Numbered from the stretch's first letter, positions 1 to 7,096 are shown. The stretch: DNA of 13,818 nt from Epsilonproteobacteria bacterium UBA6211 (GCA_002421845.1 DISL01000121.1:1-13818); one strand, 5' to 3'. Made by a program: numbers and translations. Notes: a model not told the origin generated them from the letters alone.

Positions 1-27
1 CGCTCTAACCAGCTGAGCTACCTTGAC
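1..27 (-). tRNA. tRNA gene, 5' part only (isotype unknown)
   Basis: Read on the minus strand, the sequence from position 27 downwards gives a seven-base acceptor strand (GTCAAGG), then T8-A9, a D-stem GCTC and its partner GAGC around a D-loop with the usual AG..GGTTA pattern. This is a canonical tRNA start. The anticodon, T-arm and acceptor 3' strand lie beyond the left edge, so the isotype cannot be read. A consensus promoter lies 45-73 bases upstream, which supports this end being the transcription start side. The gene lies downstream of mgtE on the same strand but is separated from it by a terminator-like hairpin. Confidence 0.85.
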
Positions 28-39
28 ACATCTTTAATG

Positions 40-61
40 AAACTTTGCTATGAGCAAGTTT
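40..61 (-). other. Hairpin in the tRNA leader
   Basis: An inverted repeat of nine base pairs with one bulged base (40-49 against 53-61, loop of three) lies between the promoter and the tRNA 5' end. With transcription predicted to start near 65, this hairpin would form almost at the 5' end of the precursor. There is no U-tract after it, so it is not a terminator. It may only be a removed leader structure. Confidence 0.4.
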
Positions 62-71
62 TGAGAGTGGG

Positions 72-100
72 ATTATATCTACTTTTTCAACATTTGTCAA
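72..100 (-). promoter_or_regulatory. Consensus sigma-70 promoter for the tRNA
   Basis: On the minus strand a perfect TTGACA (100-95) is followed by a 17-base spacer and a perfect TATAAT (77-72). Predicted transcription starts near 65, about 38 bases before the tRNA 5' end. A full -35 box is notable because promoters of Campylobacter and Helicobacter relatives usually lack a conserved one; stable-RNA genes are where strong promoters are expected. Confidence 0.88.
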
Positions 101-127
101 TTAAAACTAGCTTAAATAAAGCTAATT
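101..127 (-). terminator. Probable terminator of the M23-mgtE operon
   Basis: A 9-bp stem (105-113 against 119-127, one G-U pair on the minus strand, 5-base loop) is followed on the minus strand by a short T-rich stretch. The mgtE stop codon (122-124) lies inside the stem. The stem is A+T-rich and the U-tract is short, so termination may be partial. Confidence 0.55.
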
Positions 128-1477
128 TATCAAAAGAATAGTTGCTATCCCTAAAAATGCAAAAAAACCTACAATATCAGTCAGTGTGGTAAGCACTACC
201 GAGCTTCCTACCGCTGGGTCTATATCAAATCTTTTGAGAATCAAAGGTATGACCGAACCAAAAAAACCGGCAACTAGTAAGTTGGCTATCATTGCTAGTA
301 GTATTACAACTCCTAACATAAGATTACTAAACCATACAGCTGCAACAATACCTGCTAAAACACCAAAAATAAGTCCGTTAGAAATAGCAACTAAAACCTC
401 TTTTTTTACTATCTCTTTACTATTGTCATCATCTACTTTGCCAAGGGCTAATTGTCTTATCATTGTAGCAAGAGATTGTGTACCGGCATTTCCACCCATA
501 GAAGCAACAATAGGCATCAAAATAGCAAGTGCTACAAGGCTTTCGATAGTTGCTTCAAAAAGTCCTACAACACTAGCAGCTAACATAGCCGTAAAAAGGT
601 TTACAAAAAGCCACACACCTCTTTTTTTTGTAGTAGTCAACACATTGTCATCATGTTCATAATCTTCATTAATACCTGCTAGTTGATAAATCTGATCTGT
701 TGCATTTTGCTCGATAATATCTATAATATCATCACTTGTAATTCTTCCTAGTAATCGTCCTTTATATCCGACTACGGCTATTACTGAAAGGTCATATTGC
801 TCAAAAATCTTTACTACTTCATCTATATCTTCATTGACACTTACACTTATCGGTCGATTTGCTGTTTCTATATTTTCTAAAATTTCTTTATAAGTTTTTT
901 GAAAATCATATATAATTAAATCTTCCAAATTAATAGCATTGATAAGATTGCCATTTTCATCTGTTATATATACTTGATGAATATTCTCTAATTCATCATT
1001 GGCTTTTGCAATTTTTAGTCTCTCTATTGATTCTTTGATAGTTTCAGTAACTTTTGCACTAAATAACTCTGTTTGCATAAATGCACCTGCAACATCATCT
1101 TCATAACGTTGTAGCCATTTAATATCTTGTTGATCTTCTTCTTCTAGGGAGTTTAAAATCTCATCAGCTTTTTCTTGGTCATATTCTGCAATTTCTTGAA
1201 TAATATCAGTAGCATCATCCGTGTCAAGTTCTTCTATGGCATCCGTAAGCTTGTCTATACTCAACGCTTCATAGGCTAATTCTTTTGTGTTTTCAGGTAG
1301 TTCAAGCAAAACTTCACCCAAAAGTTCTTCCGGGATTTTAGATAGTACTTCTTGAAACTCTTCCACACTCTCTTTTTTAATTTTTTTAAGTGCTTTTGCA
1401 ATATCCGTTGGGTGTAAAGTATCAATTTTTTCTAATAATTCTATAGCATCTTTTGTGGTAATAGAAGTTTCTTGCAT
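122..1477 (-). CDS. mgtE: Magnesium channel/transporter MgtE
   Basis: Inner-membrane Mg2+ channel, 451 residues, the usual family length. The order is an acidic helical N domain (about 1-130), a pair of CBS domains (about 134-258) that in this family sense cytosolic Mg2+, a linking helix, and a C-terminal pore domain with about five membrane segments from residue 286. The family hallmark GGNAGTQ is at 328-334, and Asp434 in the last helix (TLTDIV) matches the Mg2+-selecting aspartate of Thermus MgtE. The ATG start has an AGGGA ribosome site that overlaps the end of the upstream M23 gene; the gap is 8 bases, so the two are probably co-transcribed. No magnesium riboswitch is visible. Control is therefore likely post-translational, through the CBS domains. 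Confidence 0.96.
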   Translation of the reverse strand: MQETSITTKDAIELLEKIDTLHPTDIAKALKKIKKESVEEFQEVLSKIPEELLGEVLLELPENTKELAYEALSIDKLTDAIEELDTDDATDIIQEIAEYDQEKADEILNSLEEEDQQDIKWLQRYEDDVAGAFMQTELFSAKVTETIKESIERLKIAKANDELENIHQVYITDENGNLINAINLEDLIIYDFQKTYKEILENIETANRPISVSVNEDIDEVVKIFEQYDLSVIAVVGYKGRLLGRITSDDIIDIIEQNATDQIYQLAGINEDYEHDDNVLTTTKKRGVWLFVNLFTAMLAASVVGLFEATIESLVALAILMPIVASMGGNAGTQSLATMIRQLALGKVDDDNSKEIVKKEVLVAISNGLIFGVLAGIVAAVWFSNLMLGVVILLAMIANLLVAGFFGSVIPLILKRFDIDPAVGSSVVLTTLTDIVGFFAFLGIATILLIN

Positions 1478-1485
1478 ATTATTCC

Positions 1486-2676
1486 CTAACTATTTAAATT
1501 TGATGATTGTTCAAAAGCCTCAATTTTATAAGGTTTTGATTCCATTTTGGTTGCATTTTCAATATCTTGTTTCAAAACATTAGCTCTTTTTAGGAATATT
1601 TGTTTCTCTTTTGACGGTAATTCTTGTCTTGATGAGTTAATTACTTTTAGTGGATCCACCGCACGTCCGTGAAGATAAACACCAAAATGTAGATGTGGAC
1701 CGCTACTAAGTCCTGTACTACCCACATATGCTATTAAATCACCCTGTTTGACATTTTTCCCGCTTTTTACGTTTTTTGCGTAATTATTCAAATGAGCATA
1801 AAGGGTTTTATAACCGTTTTTATGTTGAATTTCGATAGTTTTTCCATAACCACCTTTATCTCCTACAAATGTTATTTTACCCTCTGCTGCTGCATTTATT
1901 TGCCTACCTGTCGGTGCAGCATAATCTACTCCTAAGTGTGGTCTATATATTTTGAGTACGGGATGAAATCTTTTTAGGTCAAAAGGGCTTGAAATACGTT
2001 TATATTGGAGCGGTGTTCTCATAAAAAAGGTATTCAAACTTCTAGCTTTTTCATCATAATATCTTCCATCTAAATCGTTTTTAAATACATAGTTTGTTTT
2101 ACCGTTACTTTTTATCATAGCAACATCTACTTCAGGTGTACCGAAAAAATTCCCCATACGAGTTTTATGTTTATATTTTATTGCTACTAAGTCTCCGACT
2201 TTCAATCTATTGAAACTAACACTTTTATTAAAGGCTCTTATAAATTCATTAGCAAGTGCTTTATTACCTGTACTATTTAAAATATCTTGATATGGAGAGC
2301 TTGAAATAGGTATTACTATAGTTTGTTCAATAGGCATTGTCTCTATTGATACGAAGTCTAGTTTATAGTCATGACCTGATATGTTAGATATATGTATTTG
2401 CATCTCTTCACTGATTGGAATAAGTGTGTGTTTTAAATTTCCTGATGAATCTACGAGTTGTTGATATTTAACCTCTGCTGCTATTTCTGCACAAAGTTCT
2501 TTGTCAGTTTCTGATAAATCATAATATAGCTTTTGTGATATACCTTTTTTTTCAAAATAACTCAAAAGAGTTTCACCTTTTGGCCAAGGAGATTCTTCCA
2601 GTTTTGTTGTTTCGATATTTATTATTGCAAATAGTTGATAAGTGGTAAATAGTATTAAAAATATAAAAATTCTCAT
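1486..2676 (-). CDS. M23 peptidoglycan metallopeptidase, Csd3/Pgp3-like
   Basis: A periplasmic zinc peptidase of 396 residues that should cut D-Ala peptide cross-links or stems. A hydrophobic N-terminus (residues 2-18) serves as signal peptide or anchor. About 200 residues of N-terminal domains follow, as in Csd3, where one domain occludes the active site. The LytM domain (about 228-345) has every key residue: zinc ligands His247 and Asp251 (HLGVD) and His330, with catalytic His295 (YAHL) and His328 (PHLHFG). A charged tail of about 50 residues follows. The length and build match Helicobacter Csd3 (about 400 residues), a D,D-endopeptidase/carboxypeptidase needed for helical shape. The phylum carries several M23 paralogues, so the exact orthologue is uncertain. 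The ATG start has an AAGG site 7 bases upstream. The gene leads an operon with mgtE and diverges from pgp2. Confidence 0.9.
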   Translation of the reverse strand: MRIFIFLILFTTYQLFAIINIETTKLEESPWPKGETLLSYFEKKGISQKLYYDLSETDKELCAEIAAEVKYQQLVDSSGNLKHTLIPISEEMQIHISNISGHDYKLDFVSIETMPIEQTIVIPISSSPYQDILNSTGNKALANEFIRAFNKSVSFNRLKVGDLVAIKYKHKTRMGNFFGTPEVDVAMIKSNGKTNYVFKNDLDGRYYDEKARSLNTFFMRTPLQYKRISSPFDLKRFHPVLKIYRPHLGVDYAAPTGRQINAAAEGKITFVGDKGGYGKTIEIQHKNGYKTLYAHLNNYAKNVKSGKNVKQGDLIAYVGSTGLSSGPHLHFGVYLHGRAVDPLKVINSSRQELPSKEKQIFLKRANVLKQDIENATKMESKPYKIEAFEQSSNLNS

Positions 2677-2723
2677 TAATGACCTTTAAAGCAGATATGG
2701 TTAAATTGTTTTAAATGAGTTTT

Positions 2724-2729
2724 ATTATA
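2724..2729 (-). promoter_or_regulatory. -10 box for the M23-mgtE operon
   Basis: A perfect TATAAT on the minus strand, 48-53 bases upstream of the M23 start, predicts transcription from about 2717. No convincing -35 box is found at 16-18 bases. The element is symmetric: the plus strand reads TATTAT at 2723-2728, so it could also fire towards pgp2. Confidence 0.55.
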
Positions 2730-2784
2730 CAATTCTACCACTTAAAGAATAGGCTAAATTAGACCTTTACTTATTAATTTAATT

Positions 2785-2790
2785 TATATT
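2785..2790 (+). promoter_or_regulatory. Candidate -10 box for pgp2
   Basis: TATATT in a very A+T-rich stretch would start transcription near 2797, leaving a short leader with the GGAG site. The alternative is TATTAT at 2723-2728. Composition here makes chance matches common. Confidence 0.3.
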
Positions 2791-2800
2791 TTTAGAATTT

Positions 2801-2804
2801 GGAG
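2801..2804 (+). promoter_or_regulatory. Ribosome binding site that fixes the pgp2 start
   Basis: GGAG lies six bases before TTG at 2811. The in-frame TTG at 2799 overlaps this site and has no purine-rich site of its own, so 2811 is the better start. TTG at 2814 is a less likely alternative. Confidence 0.6.
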
Positions 2805-2810
2805 CTGTCG

Positions 2811-3791
2811 TTGTTGAAAAAAATATTATTTTTATTGCTTTGTTGTGAGATATTTGTTTTTGCAAATCCTTTGGTTGATTTGTATAGAACAAAAGGGATT
2901 AGTGCAGTTGAAGATGAGATAAACAAATCTTTACAAGACGTTAATTATTGGAAAAAAGCACTTGTAGAGGAAGATTTGCGTTTTGGATATTTGAGTAACT
3001 TTGAGTATATCCTTGTAAGTCATAAGTCAGATTTTAATTTTGAAGTTTTCAGAAAAAACGGTTCAAAAAAATACGACAAAATATTTAATTCTAAAATATT
3101 AGTGGGTCAAGCAAGTGGAGATAAACAAGTAGAAGGTGACCTTAAAACACCTGTGGGGGTTTATGAACTTGTAAGAAAAAATACAAATGTAGATCCTTTT
3201 TACGGACCGTTAGCACTTGTTACATCATATCCTAACTTATTTGATATGTCACTAGGTAAAAACGGTCACGGTATATGGATTCACGGCGTTCCTGAGACCA
3301 CACAAAGAGATAACTTCACCCAAGGCTGTATAGCTATGGAAAATGACTCTTTATTAAAACTAGACGGTTTGATAGATTTTCAAAAAGCTGTTTTATTAAT
3401 CAATGAAAATGAATTTACACAAACTAATGTTGATGATATATCTTCAATATTCGCATCGCTTTATTCTTGGCAAAATAGTTGGAAGATTAATGACCTCAAT
3501 ACATACATCAGTTTTTATGATGGCAATTTCCTAAGAATAAAACAAGGTGGCATCAAAGAAGATTATAATTCTTTTAAAAGATATAAAAGTGCAATATTCA
3601 GTAGGAATGAGAGAAAACAAATCACATTTTCTAAAATAGACATTATCCCTTACCCAAATATTCATAAAAAGAAATTGTTTAAAATAGAGATGCAACAAGA
3701 CTATTGGGCTCCTAGTTTTCAGTCTAGTGGCAAAAAAACTTTATATGTAGAACTTAAAAACGGTAAAATGTCGATTTTAACAGAGAGTTGA
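2811..3791 (+). CDS. pgp2: L,D-carboxypeptidase Pgp2/Csd6 (YkuD fold)
   Basis: A periplasmic enzyme expected to trim tetrapeptide stems of peptidoglycan to tripeptides, the step that gives helical shape in Campylobacter (Pgp2) and Helicobacter (Csd6). From TTG at 2811 the protein has 326 residues, close to those proteins. A signal peptide covers about residues 1-18, with cleavage after VFA. The YkuD domain (about 65-200) holds the catalytic motif: His158-Gly159, then Thr-Gln-Gly-Cys173-Ile. The final 110 or so residues, starting near SWQNSWKINDL, look like the NTF2-like pocket found in Pgp2/Csd6 but not in ordinary L,D-transpeptidases. It diverges from the M23 shape-gene homologue and ends in a strong hairpin. 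An L,D-transpeptidase activity is the alternative, less likely given the C-terminal domain. The start could instead be 2799 (330 residues). Confidence 0.88.
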   Translation: MLKKILFLLLCCEIFVFANPLVDLYRTKGISAVEDEINKSLQDVNYWKKALVEEDLRFGYLSNFEYILVSHKSDFNFEVFRKNGSKKYDKIFNSKILVGQASGDKQVEGDLKTPVGVYELVRKNTNVDPFYGPLALVTSYPNLFDMSLGKNGHGIWIHGVPETTQRDNFTQGCIAMENDSLLKLDGLIDFQKAVLLINENEFTQTNVDDISSIFASLYSWQNSWKINDLNTYISFYDGNFLRIKQGGIKEDYNSFKRYKSAIFSRNERKQITFSKIDIIPYPNIHKKKLFKIEMQQDYWAPSFQSSGKKTLYVELKNGKMSILTES

Positions 3792-3792
3792 T

Positions 3793-3835
3793 GTATATAA
3801 GGACTGAACCTTATATACTATATTTTTGGTTTTTT
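3793..3835 (+). terminator. Terminator of pgp2, overlapping the aroC stop
   Basis: A perfect 10-bp stem (3793-3802 against 3809-3818, 6-base loop) begins one base after the pgp2 stop. T-runs follow at 3823-3827 and 3830-3835. On the minus strand the hairpin is not followed by T's, so it fits pgp2 best, although the aroC stop codon (3818-3820) touches the stem. Convergent pgp2 and aroC are only 26 bases apart. Confidence 0.8.
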
Positions 3836-4903
3836 GTAGATTTTTTTAACGTTTTGTATGTTTGAACTCATATTTAAAAGTAACATATCACATAGCACTA
3901 GTGCCATCATACTTTCACATACTACACTTCCTCTAATAGCTACGCAAGGGTCATGACGCCCTTTTAAAAAATAAGTAGTATCGTTGTTGTTTATATCAAC
4001 AGTTTTTTGTTCTATGAAAATCGAAGGAGTCGGTTTAAAATAGACTTTAGTTTCTATCACGTCACCGTTGCTTATTCCACCTAGTATCCCTCCGCTATGG
4101 TTTGAACAAAAACCACTACTTGTTATTTGGTCATTGTTGTATGAGCCTTTTAGTGTTGCACTGTGACACCCTTCGCCTATTTCTACCGCTTTGACGGCAT
4201 TTATATTCATCATAGCATTTGCTATTTGGCTATCTAGTTTATGATACATAGGCTCACCGAGTCCTGCAGGTACACCGTAAGCTTTTACAAGTACGACGCC
4301 ACCGACTGAATCGTGTTTGCTTAGTGCATCTTTTACGGCATTTTTTTGTTGTTCTTCTTGATTTTTATCTAGTGCAAATATTTCACTTGTTTTTGCATAA
4401 TCGAAATTTATCTCTTCAGCTTCTATTCCGTCTATGGCATATATTCCGCTTTTTACCTCAATCCCCACCTCTTTAAGGATTAGTTTTGCTATAGCACCGG
4501 CTGCAACTCTAGCAGCAGTCTCTCTTGCACTGCTTCTTCCACCGCCTCTATAATCTCTAATACCGTATTTATGAAAGTAAGTAAAATCAGCATGTCCCGG
4601 GCGAAACAAATCTTTTACATTTGAATAATCACCGCTTTTTTGGTTTGTATTGTAGATTACCATCGCTATAGATGTACCTGTACTTTTACCCTCAAAAACA
4701 CCGCTTAAAATCTCTACTTTATCATCTTCTTTTCTTTGTGTTTCAAGTTTGCTTTTGCCTGGTTTTCTTCTATCTAGTTCACTTTGAATAAATCTCATAT
4801 TTATTTTAAGTCCTGCAGGAACACCGTCAACAATACACCCTATAGCTTCCCCGTGTGATTCTCCAAAAGTAGTAAATCTAAATCTTAGTCCAAAACTATT
4901 CAT
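3818..4903 (-). CDS. aroC: Chorismate synthase
   Basis: Makes chorismate from EPSP, the last shikimate-pathway step, using reduced FMN in the cytosol. At 361 residues it has full family length. The signatures are all present: GESHG at 14-18 (catalytic His17), DRRKPG at 44-49, RPGHAD at 101-106 (second catalytic His104), RGGGRSSARET at 119-129, and GRHDPCVAIR at 315-324. It is the last gene of the operon. The ATG lies 9 bases after rnc, and its AAGG ribosome site overlaps the rnc stop codon, which suggests coupled translation. No flavin-reductase domain is present, so it is the monofunctional bacterial form. Confidence 0.97.
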   Translation of the reverse strand: MNSFGLRFRFTTFGESHGEAIGCIVDGVPAGLKINMRFIQSELDRRKPGKSKLETQRKEDDKVEILSGVFEGKSTGTSIAMVIYNTNQKSGDYSNVKDLFRPGHADFTYFHKYGIRDYRGGGRSSARETAARVAAGAIAKLILKEVGIEVKSGIYAIDGIEAEEINFDYAKTSEIFALDKNQEEQQKNAVKDALSKHDSVGGVVLVKAYGVPAGLGEPMYHKLDSQIANAMMNINAVKAVEIGEGCHSATLKGSYNNDQITSSGFCSNHSGGILGGISNGDVIETKVYFKPTPSIFIEQKTVDINNNDTTYFLKGRHDPCVAIRGSVVCESMMALVLCDMLLLNMSSNIQNVKKIYKKPKI

Positions 4904-4912
4904 CTATTAACC

Positions 4913-5584
4913 TTATTTTTGTAATTTTTCTAAAGCTATTTTTGCAGCTTCTTGTTGGGCTATTTTTTTGCTTTTACCTTTACCTGAGCCTAGGTTTTTA
5001 TTATCTACCCAAATTGACACAACAAACTCTTTTTTATGGTCAGGTCCATAACTTGCTTCAAGTCTATATTCAGGTGTGACTGCAAAATTTGCTTGGGTGA
5101 GTTCTTGTAAAGCTGTTTTAAAATCATAAAAAAGTGTATCAATAGTAATCTCTTCATAACACTCATCAAGTAATCTCAACATTATAGATTTTACTTTATC
5201 TATCCCTGATTCAAGATAAATAGCTCCCATTATTGCCTCAAAAGCATCCGATAAAATAGATGGTTTCTGTCTTCCGTTGTTTCTATCTTCAGCACCTGAA
5301 ATAAATATATATTTGCCCAGTTCTATTTTATTTGCAAGTTTCGTAAAAGCCTTTTCATTTACAAGAGTCGCACGTAGTTTTGATAGCTCACCTTCGCTTG
5401 AACTAGGAAATTTATGATATAAATACTCACCTACTATAAGGTTGAGTACAGCATCACCTAAAAACTCTAAACGCTCGTTACTATAAGGTTTTTTATAACT
5501 TTTATGTGTGAGTGCTTGGGTTATAAGGTTGGTACTTTTAAACTCATAACCCAAACACTTTGTTAGTTTGTCAAAATTTTCCAT
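4913..5584 (-). CDS. rnc: Ribonuclease III
   Basis: A double-strand RNA endonuclease that processes rRNA precursors and structured mRNAs, working as a Mg2+-dependent dimer. At 223 residues it has the standard bacterial size. The catalytic domain (1 to about 145) has the signature NERLEFLGDAVL at 36-47 and the four acidic metal residues Glu40, Asp44, Asp113 and Glu116. The C-terminal double-strand RNA-binding domain (about 150-222) ends with the KGKSKKIAQQEAA helix. The ATG is 2 bases after the rnhA stop, with a GGAG site 5 bases before it inside the end of rnhA. It shares its operon with another RNA-degrading enzyme gene (rnhA), an arrangement also recalled from Campylobacter and Helicobacter. 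Confidence 0.97.
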   Translation of the reverse strand: MENFDKLTKCLGYEFKSTNLITQALTHKSYKKPYSNERLEFLGDAVLNLIVGEYLYHKFPSSSEGELSKLRATLVNEKAFTKLANKIELGKYIFISGAEDRNNGRQKPSILSDAFEAIMGAIYLESGIDKVKSIMLRLLDECYEEITIDTLFYDFKTALQELTQANFAVTPEYRLEASYGPDHKKEFVVSIWVDNKNLGSGKGKSKKIAQQEAAKIALEKLQK

Positions 5585-5586
5585 TT

Positions 5587-6027
5587 TTACTCCATTTGAA
5601 ATTTTTCTGCTTCTGATTTTGCTATTTTATCACACTCTTCATTTTCATCATGTCCGTTATGCCCTTTGACCCAAGTAGCATTTATTTTATGATTTTGTGA
5701 AGCCTTGATATACTCCTGCCAAAGCTCAATATTTTTAATCGGCTTTTTATCAGCTGTTTTAAAACCGTTTTTTTGCCAGTTTTTCAACCATTCATTTATG
5801 GCTTGAACTACATATTTTGAATCACTGATAATCTCAACGTCACAAGGTTCTTTCAGTGCCTTGAGACCTTCGATAACACCAAGAAGTTCCATTTGATTGT
5901 TGGTAGTGTTTTTTGCTCCACCAGATAATATTTTACATTTATCTTTGTATTTTAAGATTGTGCCGTATCCGCCTGGACCTGGATTTCCAAGGCTAGAGCC
6001 GTCACTGTAAAGATAAATTTTCTTCAA
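5587..6027 (-). CDS. rnhA: Ribonuclease HI
   Basis: Cuts the RNA strand of RNA-DNA hybrids (R-loops, primers). At 146 residues it is collinear with the E. coli enzyme with a one-residue offset: Asp9 (YSDGS), Glu47 (NQMELL), Asp69 (ISDSKYV), His123 (KGHNGH) and Asp133 are the active-site residues, and the Trp/Lys-rich handle (80-98) is present. The start is TTG at 6027, supported by AAAAGGA six bases upstream; no in-frame ATG suits it. The first 26 bases overlap the end of the TPR gene in another frame, which points to translational coupling. Confidence 0.96.
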   Translation of the reverse strand: MKKIYLYSDGSSLGNPGPGGYGTILKYKDKCKILSGGAKNTTNNQMELLGVIEGLKALKEPCDVEIISDSKYVVQAINEWLKNWQKNGFKTADKKPIKNIELWQEYIKASQNHKINATWVKGHNGHDENEECDKIAKSEAEKFQME

Positions 6028-7063
6028 TATTCATCCTTTTGATGAGCTTTGGTTTTACGCTAAAAGACAAAATAGAGTGACAATGAGGACATCTTGCCTC
6101 ATACATAGGGTGTGTTTTTTTGCATTTTTTACATACAAAATCAAACCCCAAATCAACTCTACCTCTTAAATCTTTATCACTTGTATTAAGTAAGGATAGT
6201 ATATCCAAATCTACTATAGAAGTAGCTTTACACCCTGTGTCTAAGTATCCTTTTGCACTATATATTTGAATGAGTAAATCATTTTGTTTTACCATATCAA
6301 AATTGACATCATCAAATTGAATATACCACAACAAATCTATTATATCTTTTGTATCAAATTGGTATATCATTTCCCAAAATAGTTTTTTGTTGTAAATCAA
6401 TAGGTATTGAGCAGTGAGTCTTGTGGTATGTTTAGCTACATTAAAGATACTCAAAATTTGTTCCGTTTTTTTGTCGTAAGTTAATATAGGGTCATTCATT
6501 ATCTTTTGCATCATTATATATATTTGTTCTTCTTTTGTGTCAAATTTTAATTCATTTAATGATTCTAAAATATCAAGTGCCTTATCCCAATCTTTTAGTT
6601 TTTCGTAACACAGTAATAAGTATTTAAGAGCATTTGTATTTCTAGGGGAAAATTCAAGGAGTTTTAAAAATATATCCACCGAACGTCTAAGAAATCCACC
6701 TTTGAAATAAGTAGTCCCTAGCATTTCAAGCAGTTCTTCTTTTTTTACTTTGTCTTGTACATGTTCAAGGAGTGTAAGATATATAGAAATTGACTTATTA
6801 TAATCCCCCTTGTGTACGAAAGATGAAGCCAGTAGCATAATAGAATCAAAGGGTAGGTTATATGTTTTGTATAAATGTACATAATCAGATTCGTCAAGAT
6901 TTCCTATCCCAAATCTTTCAAGAAGTTCTTTATATTCACTACGAGCTAATTTTTCTTTATATACATTATATGAATATGTCAAAAAAGATGCAACAAAAAC
7001 TATTAAGAAAAAAACTACTATACCAAAAAGTGGGTCATAATAATCTATAAATATTCCGTCCAA
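6002..7063 (-). CDS. Membrane-anchored TPR protein with C-terminal zinc ribbon (LapB-like architecture)
   Basis: 353 residues with one N-terminal membrane segment (about 11-32), then a cytoplasmic helical region with TPR-type repeats (clearest at about 74-105, 108-140 and 143-172). A C-terminal zinc-ribbon/rubredoxin-like knuckle has Cys311, Cys314, Cys325 and Cys328 (CKKC and CPHC). The order anchor-TPR-zinc ribbon is that of LapB/YciM, which in E. coli (389 residues) directs FtsH to the lipid A enzyme LpxC. This is a similarity of layout seen by eye; whether it is a LapB orthologue is inference. A TPR protein is the usual neighbour of rnhA in Campylobacter and Helicobacter. The start is TTG at 7063, with AAAGG six bases upstream. 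It is the first gene of the operon and overlaps rnhA by 26 bases. Confidence 0.82.
   Translation of the reverse strand: MDGIFIDYYDPLFGIVVFFLIVFVASFLTYSYNVYKEKLARSEYKELLERFGIGNLDESDYVHLYKTYNLPFDSIMLLASSFVHKGDYNKSISIYLTLLEHVQDKVKKEELLEMLGTTYFKGGFLRRSVDIFLKLLEFSPRNTNALKYLLLCYEKLKDWDKALDILESLNELKFDTKEEQIYIMMQKIMNDPILTYDKKTEQILSIFNVAKHTTRLTAQYLLIYNKKLFWEMIYQFDTKDIIDLLWYIQFDDVNFDMVKQNDLLIQIYSAKGYLDTGCKATSIVDLDILSLLNTSDKDLRGRVDLGFDFVCKKCKKTHPMYEARCPHCHSILSFSVKPKLIKRMNIEENLSLQ
6034..6040 (-). promoter_or_regulatory. Ribosome binding site for rnhA (TTG start)
   Basis: AAAAGGA on the minus strand sits six bases before TTG at 6027, inside the last codons of the TPR gene. An ATG overlapping the site (6034-6032) is in the TPR frame, not the rnhA frame. 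This supports the non-ATG start. Confidence 0.65.
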
Positions 7064-7069
7064 ATACAG

Positions 7070-7074
7070 CCTTT
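7070..7074 (-). promoter_or_regulatory. Ribosome binding site for the TPR gene (TTG start)
   Basis: AAAGG on the minus strand lies six bases before TTG at 7063. No in-frame ATG exists ahead of the membrane segment, so TTG is the best start. Confidence 0.6.
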
Positions 7075-7090
7075 ATTAGTTTTTATTAGA

Positions 7091-7096
7091 TATAAT
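7091..7096 (+). promoter_or_regulatory. -10 box of dnaG (leaderless start predicted)
   Basis: A perfect TATAAT ends seven bases before position 7103. Transcription should therefore start on or next to the A of the dnaG ATG. There is no Shine-Dalgarno sequence between the box and the start, nor a recognisable -35 box. Confidence 0.65.

Noticed and set aside
622..629. Eight-base T run in mgtE as a phase-variation tract (similar A8 or T8 runs occur in dnaG)
   Set aside because: Runs of this length are expected at this A+T content, they encode ordinary Lys or Phe codons in conserved frames, and they are not G/C tracts of the kind that switch surface genes in this phylum.
186..662. 158-codon open frame on the plus strand
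   Set aside because: Lies antisense inside the pore-domain half of mgtE. Its Ser/Thr/Pro-rich product has no recognisable fold and no ribosome site; it is a shadow of the coding strand.
2677..2810. Riboswitch or M-box controlling the operon that contains mgtE
   Set aside because: The predicted leader of the M23-mgtE transcript is only about 40 bases, too short for an M-box, and no structured domain lies between M23 and mgtE.
6862..7050. 62-codon open frame on the plus strand
   Set aside because: Antisense to the N-terminal part of the TPR gene, with low-complexity content and no ribosome site.
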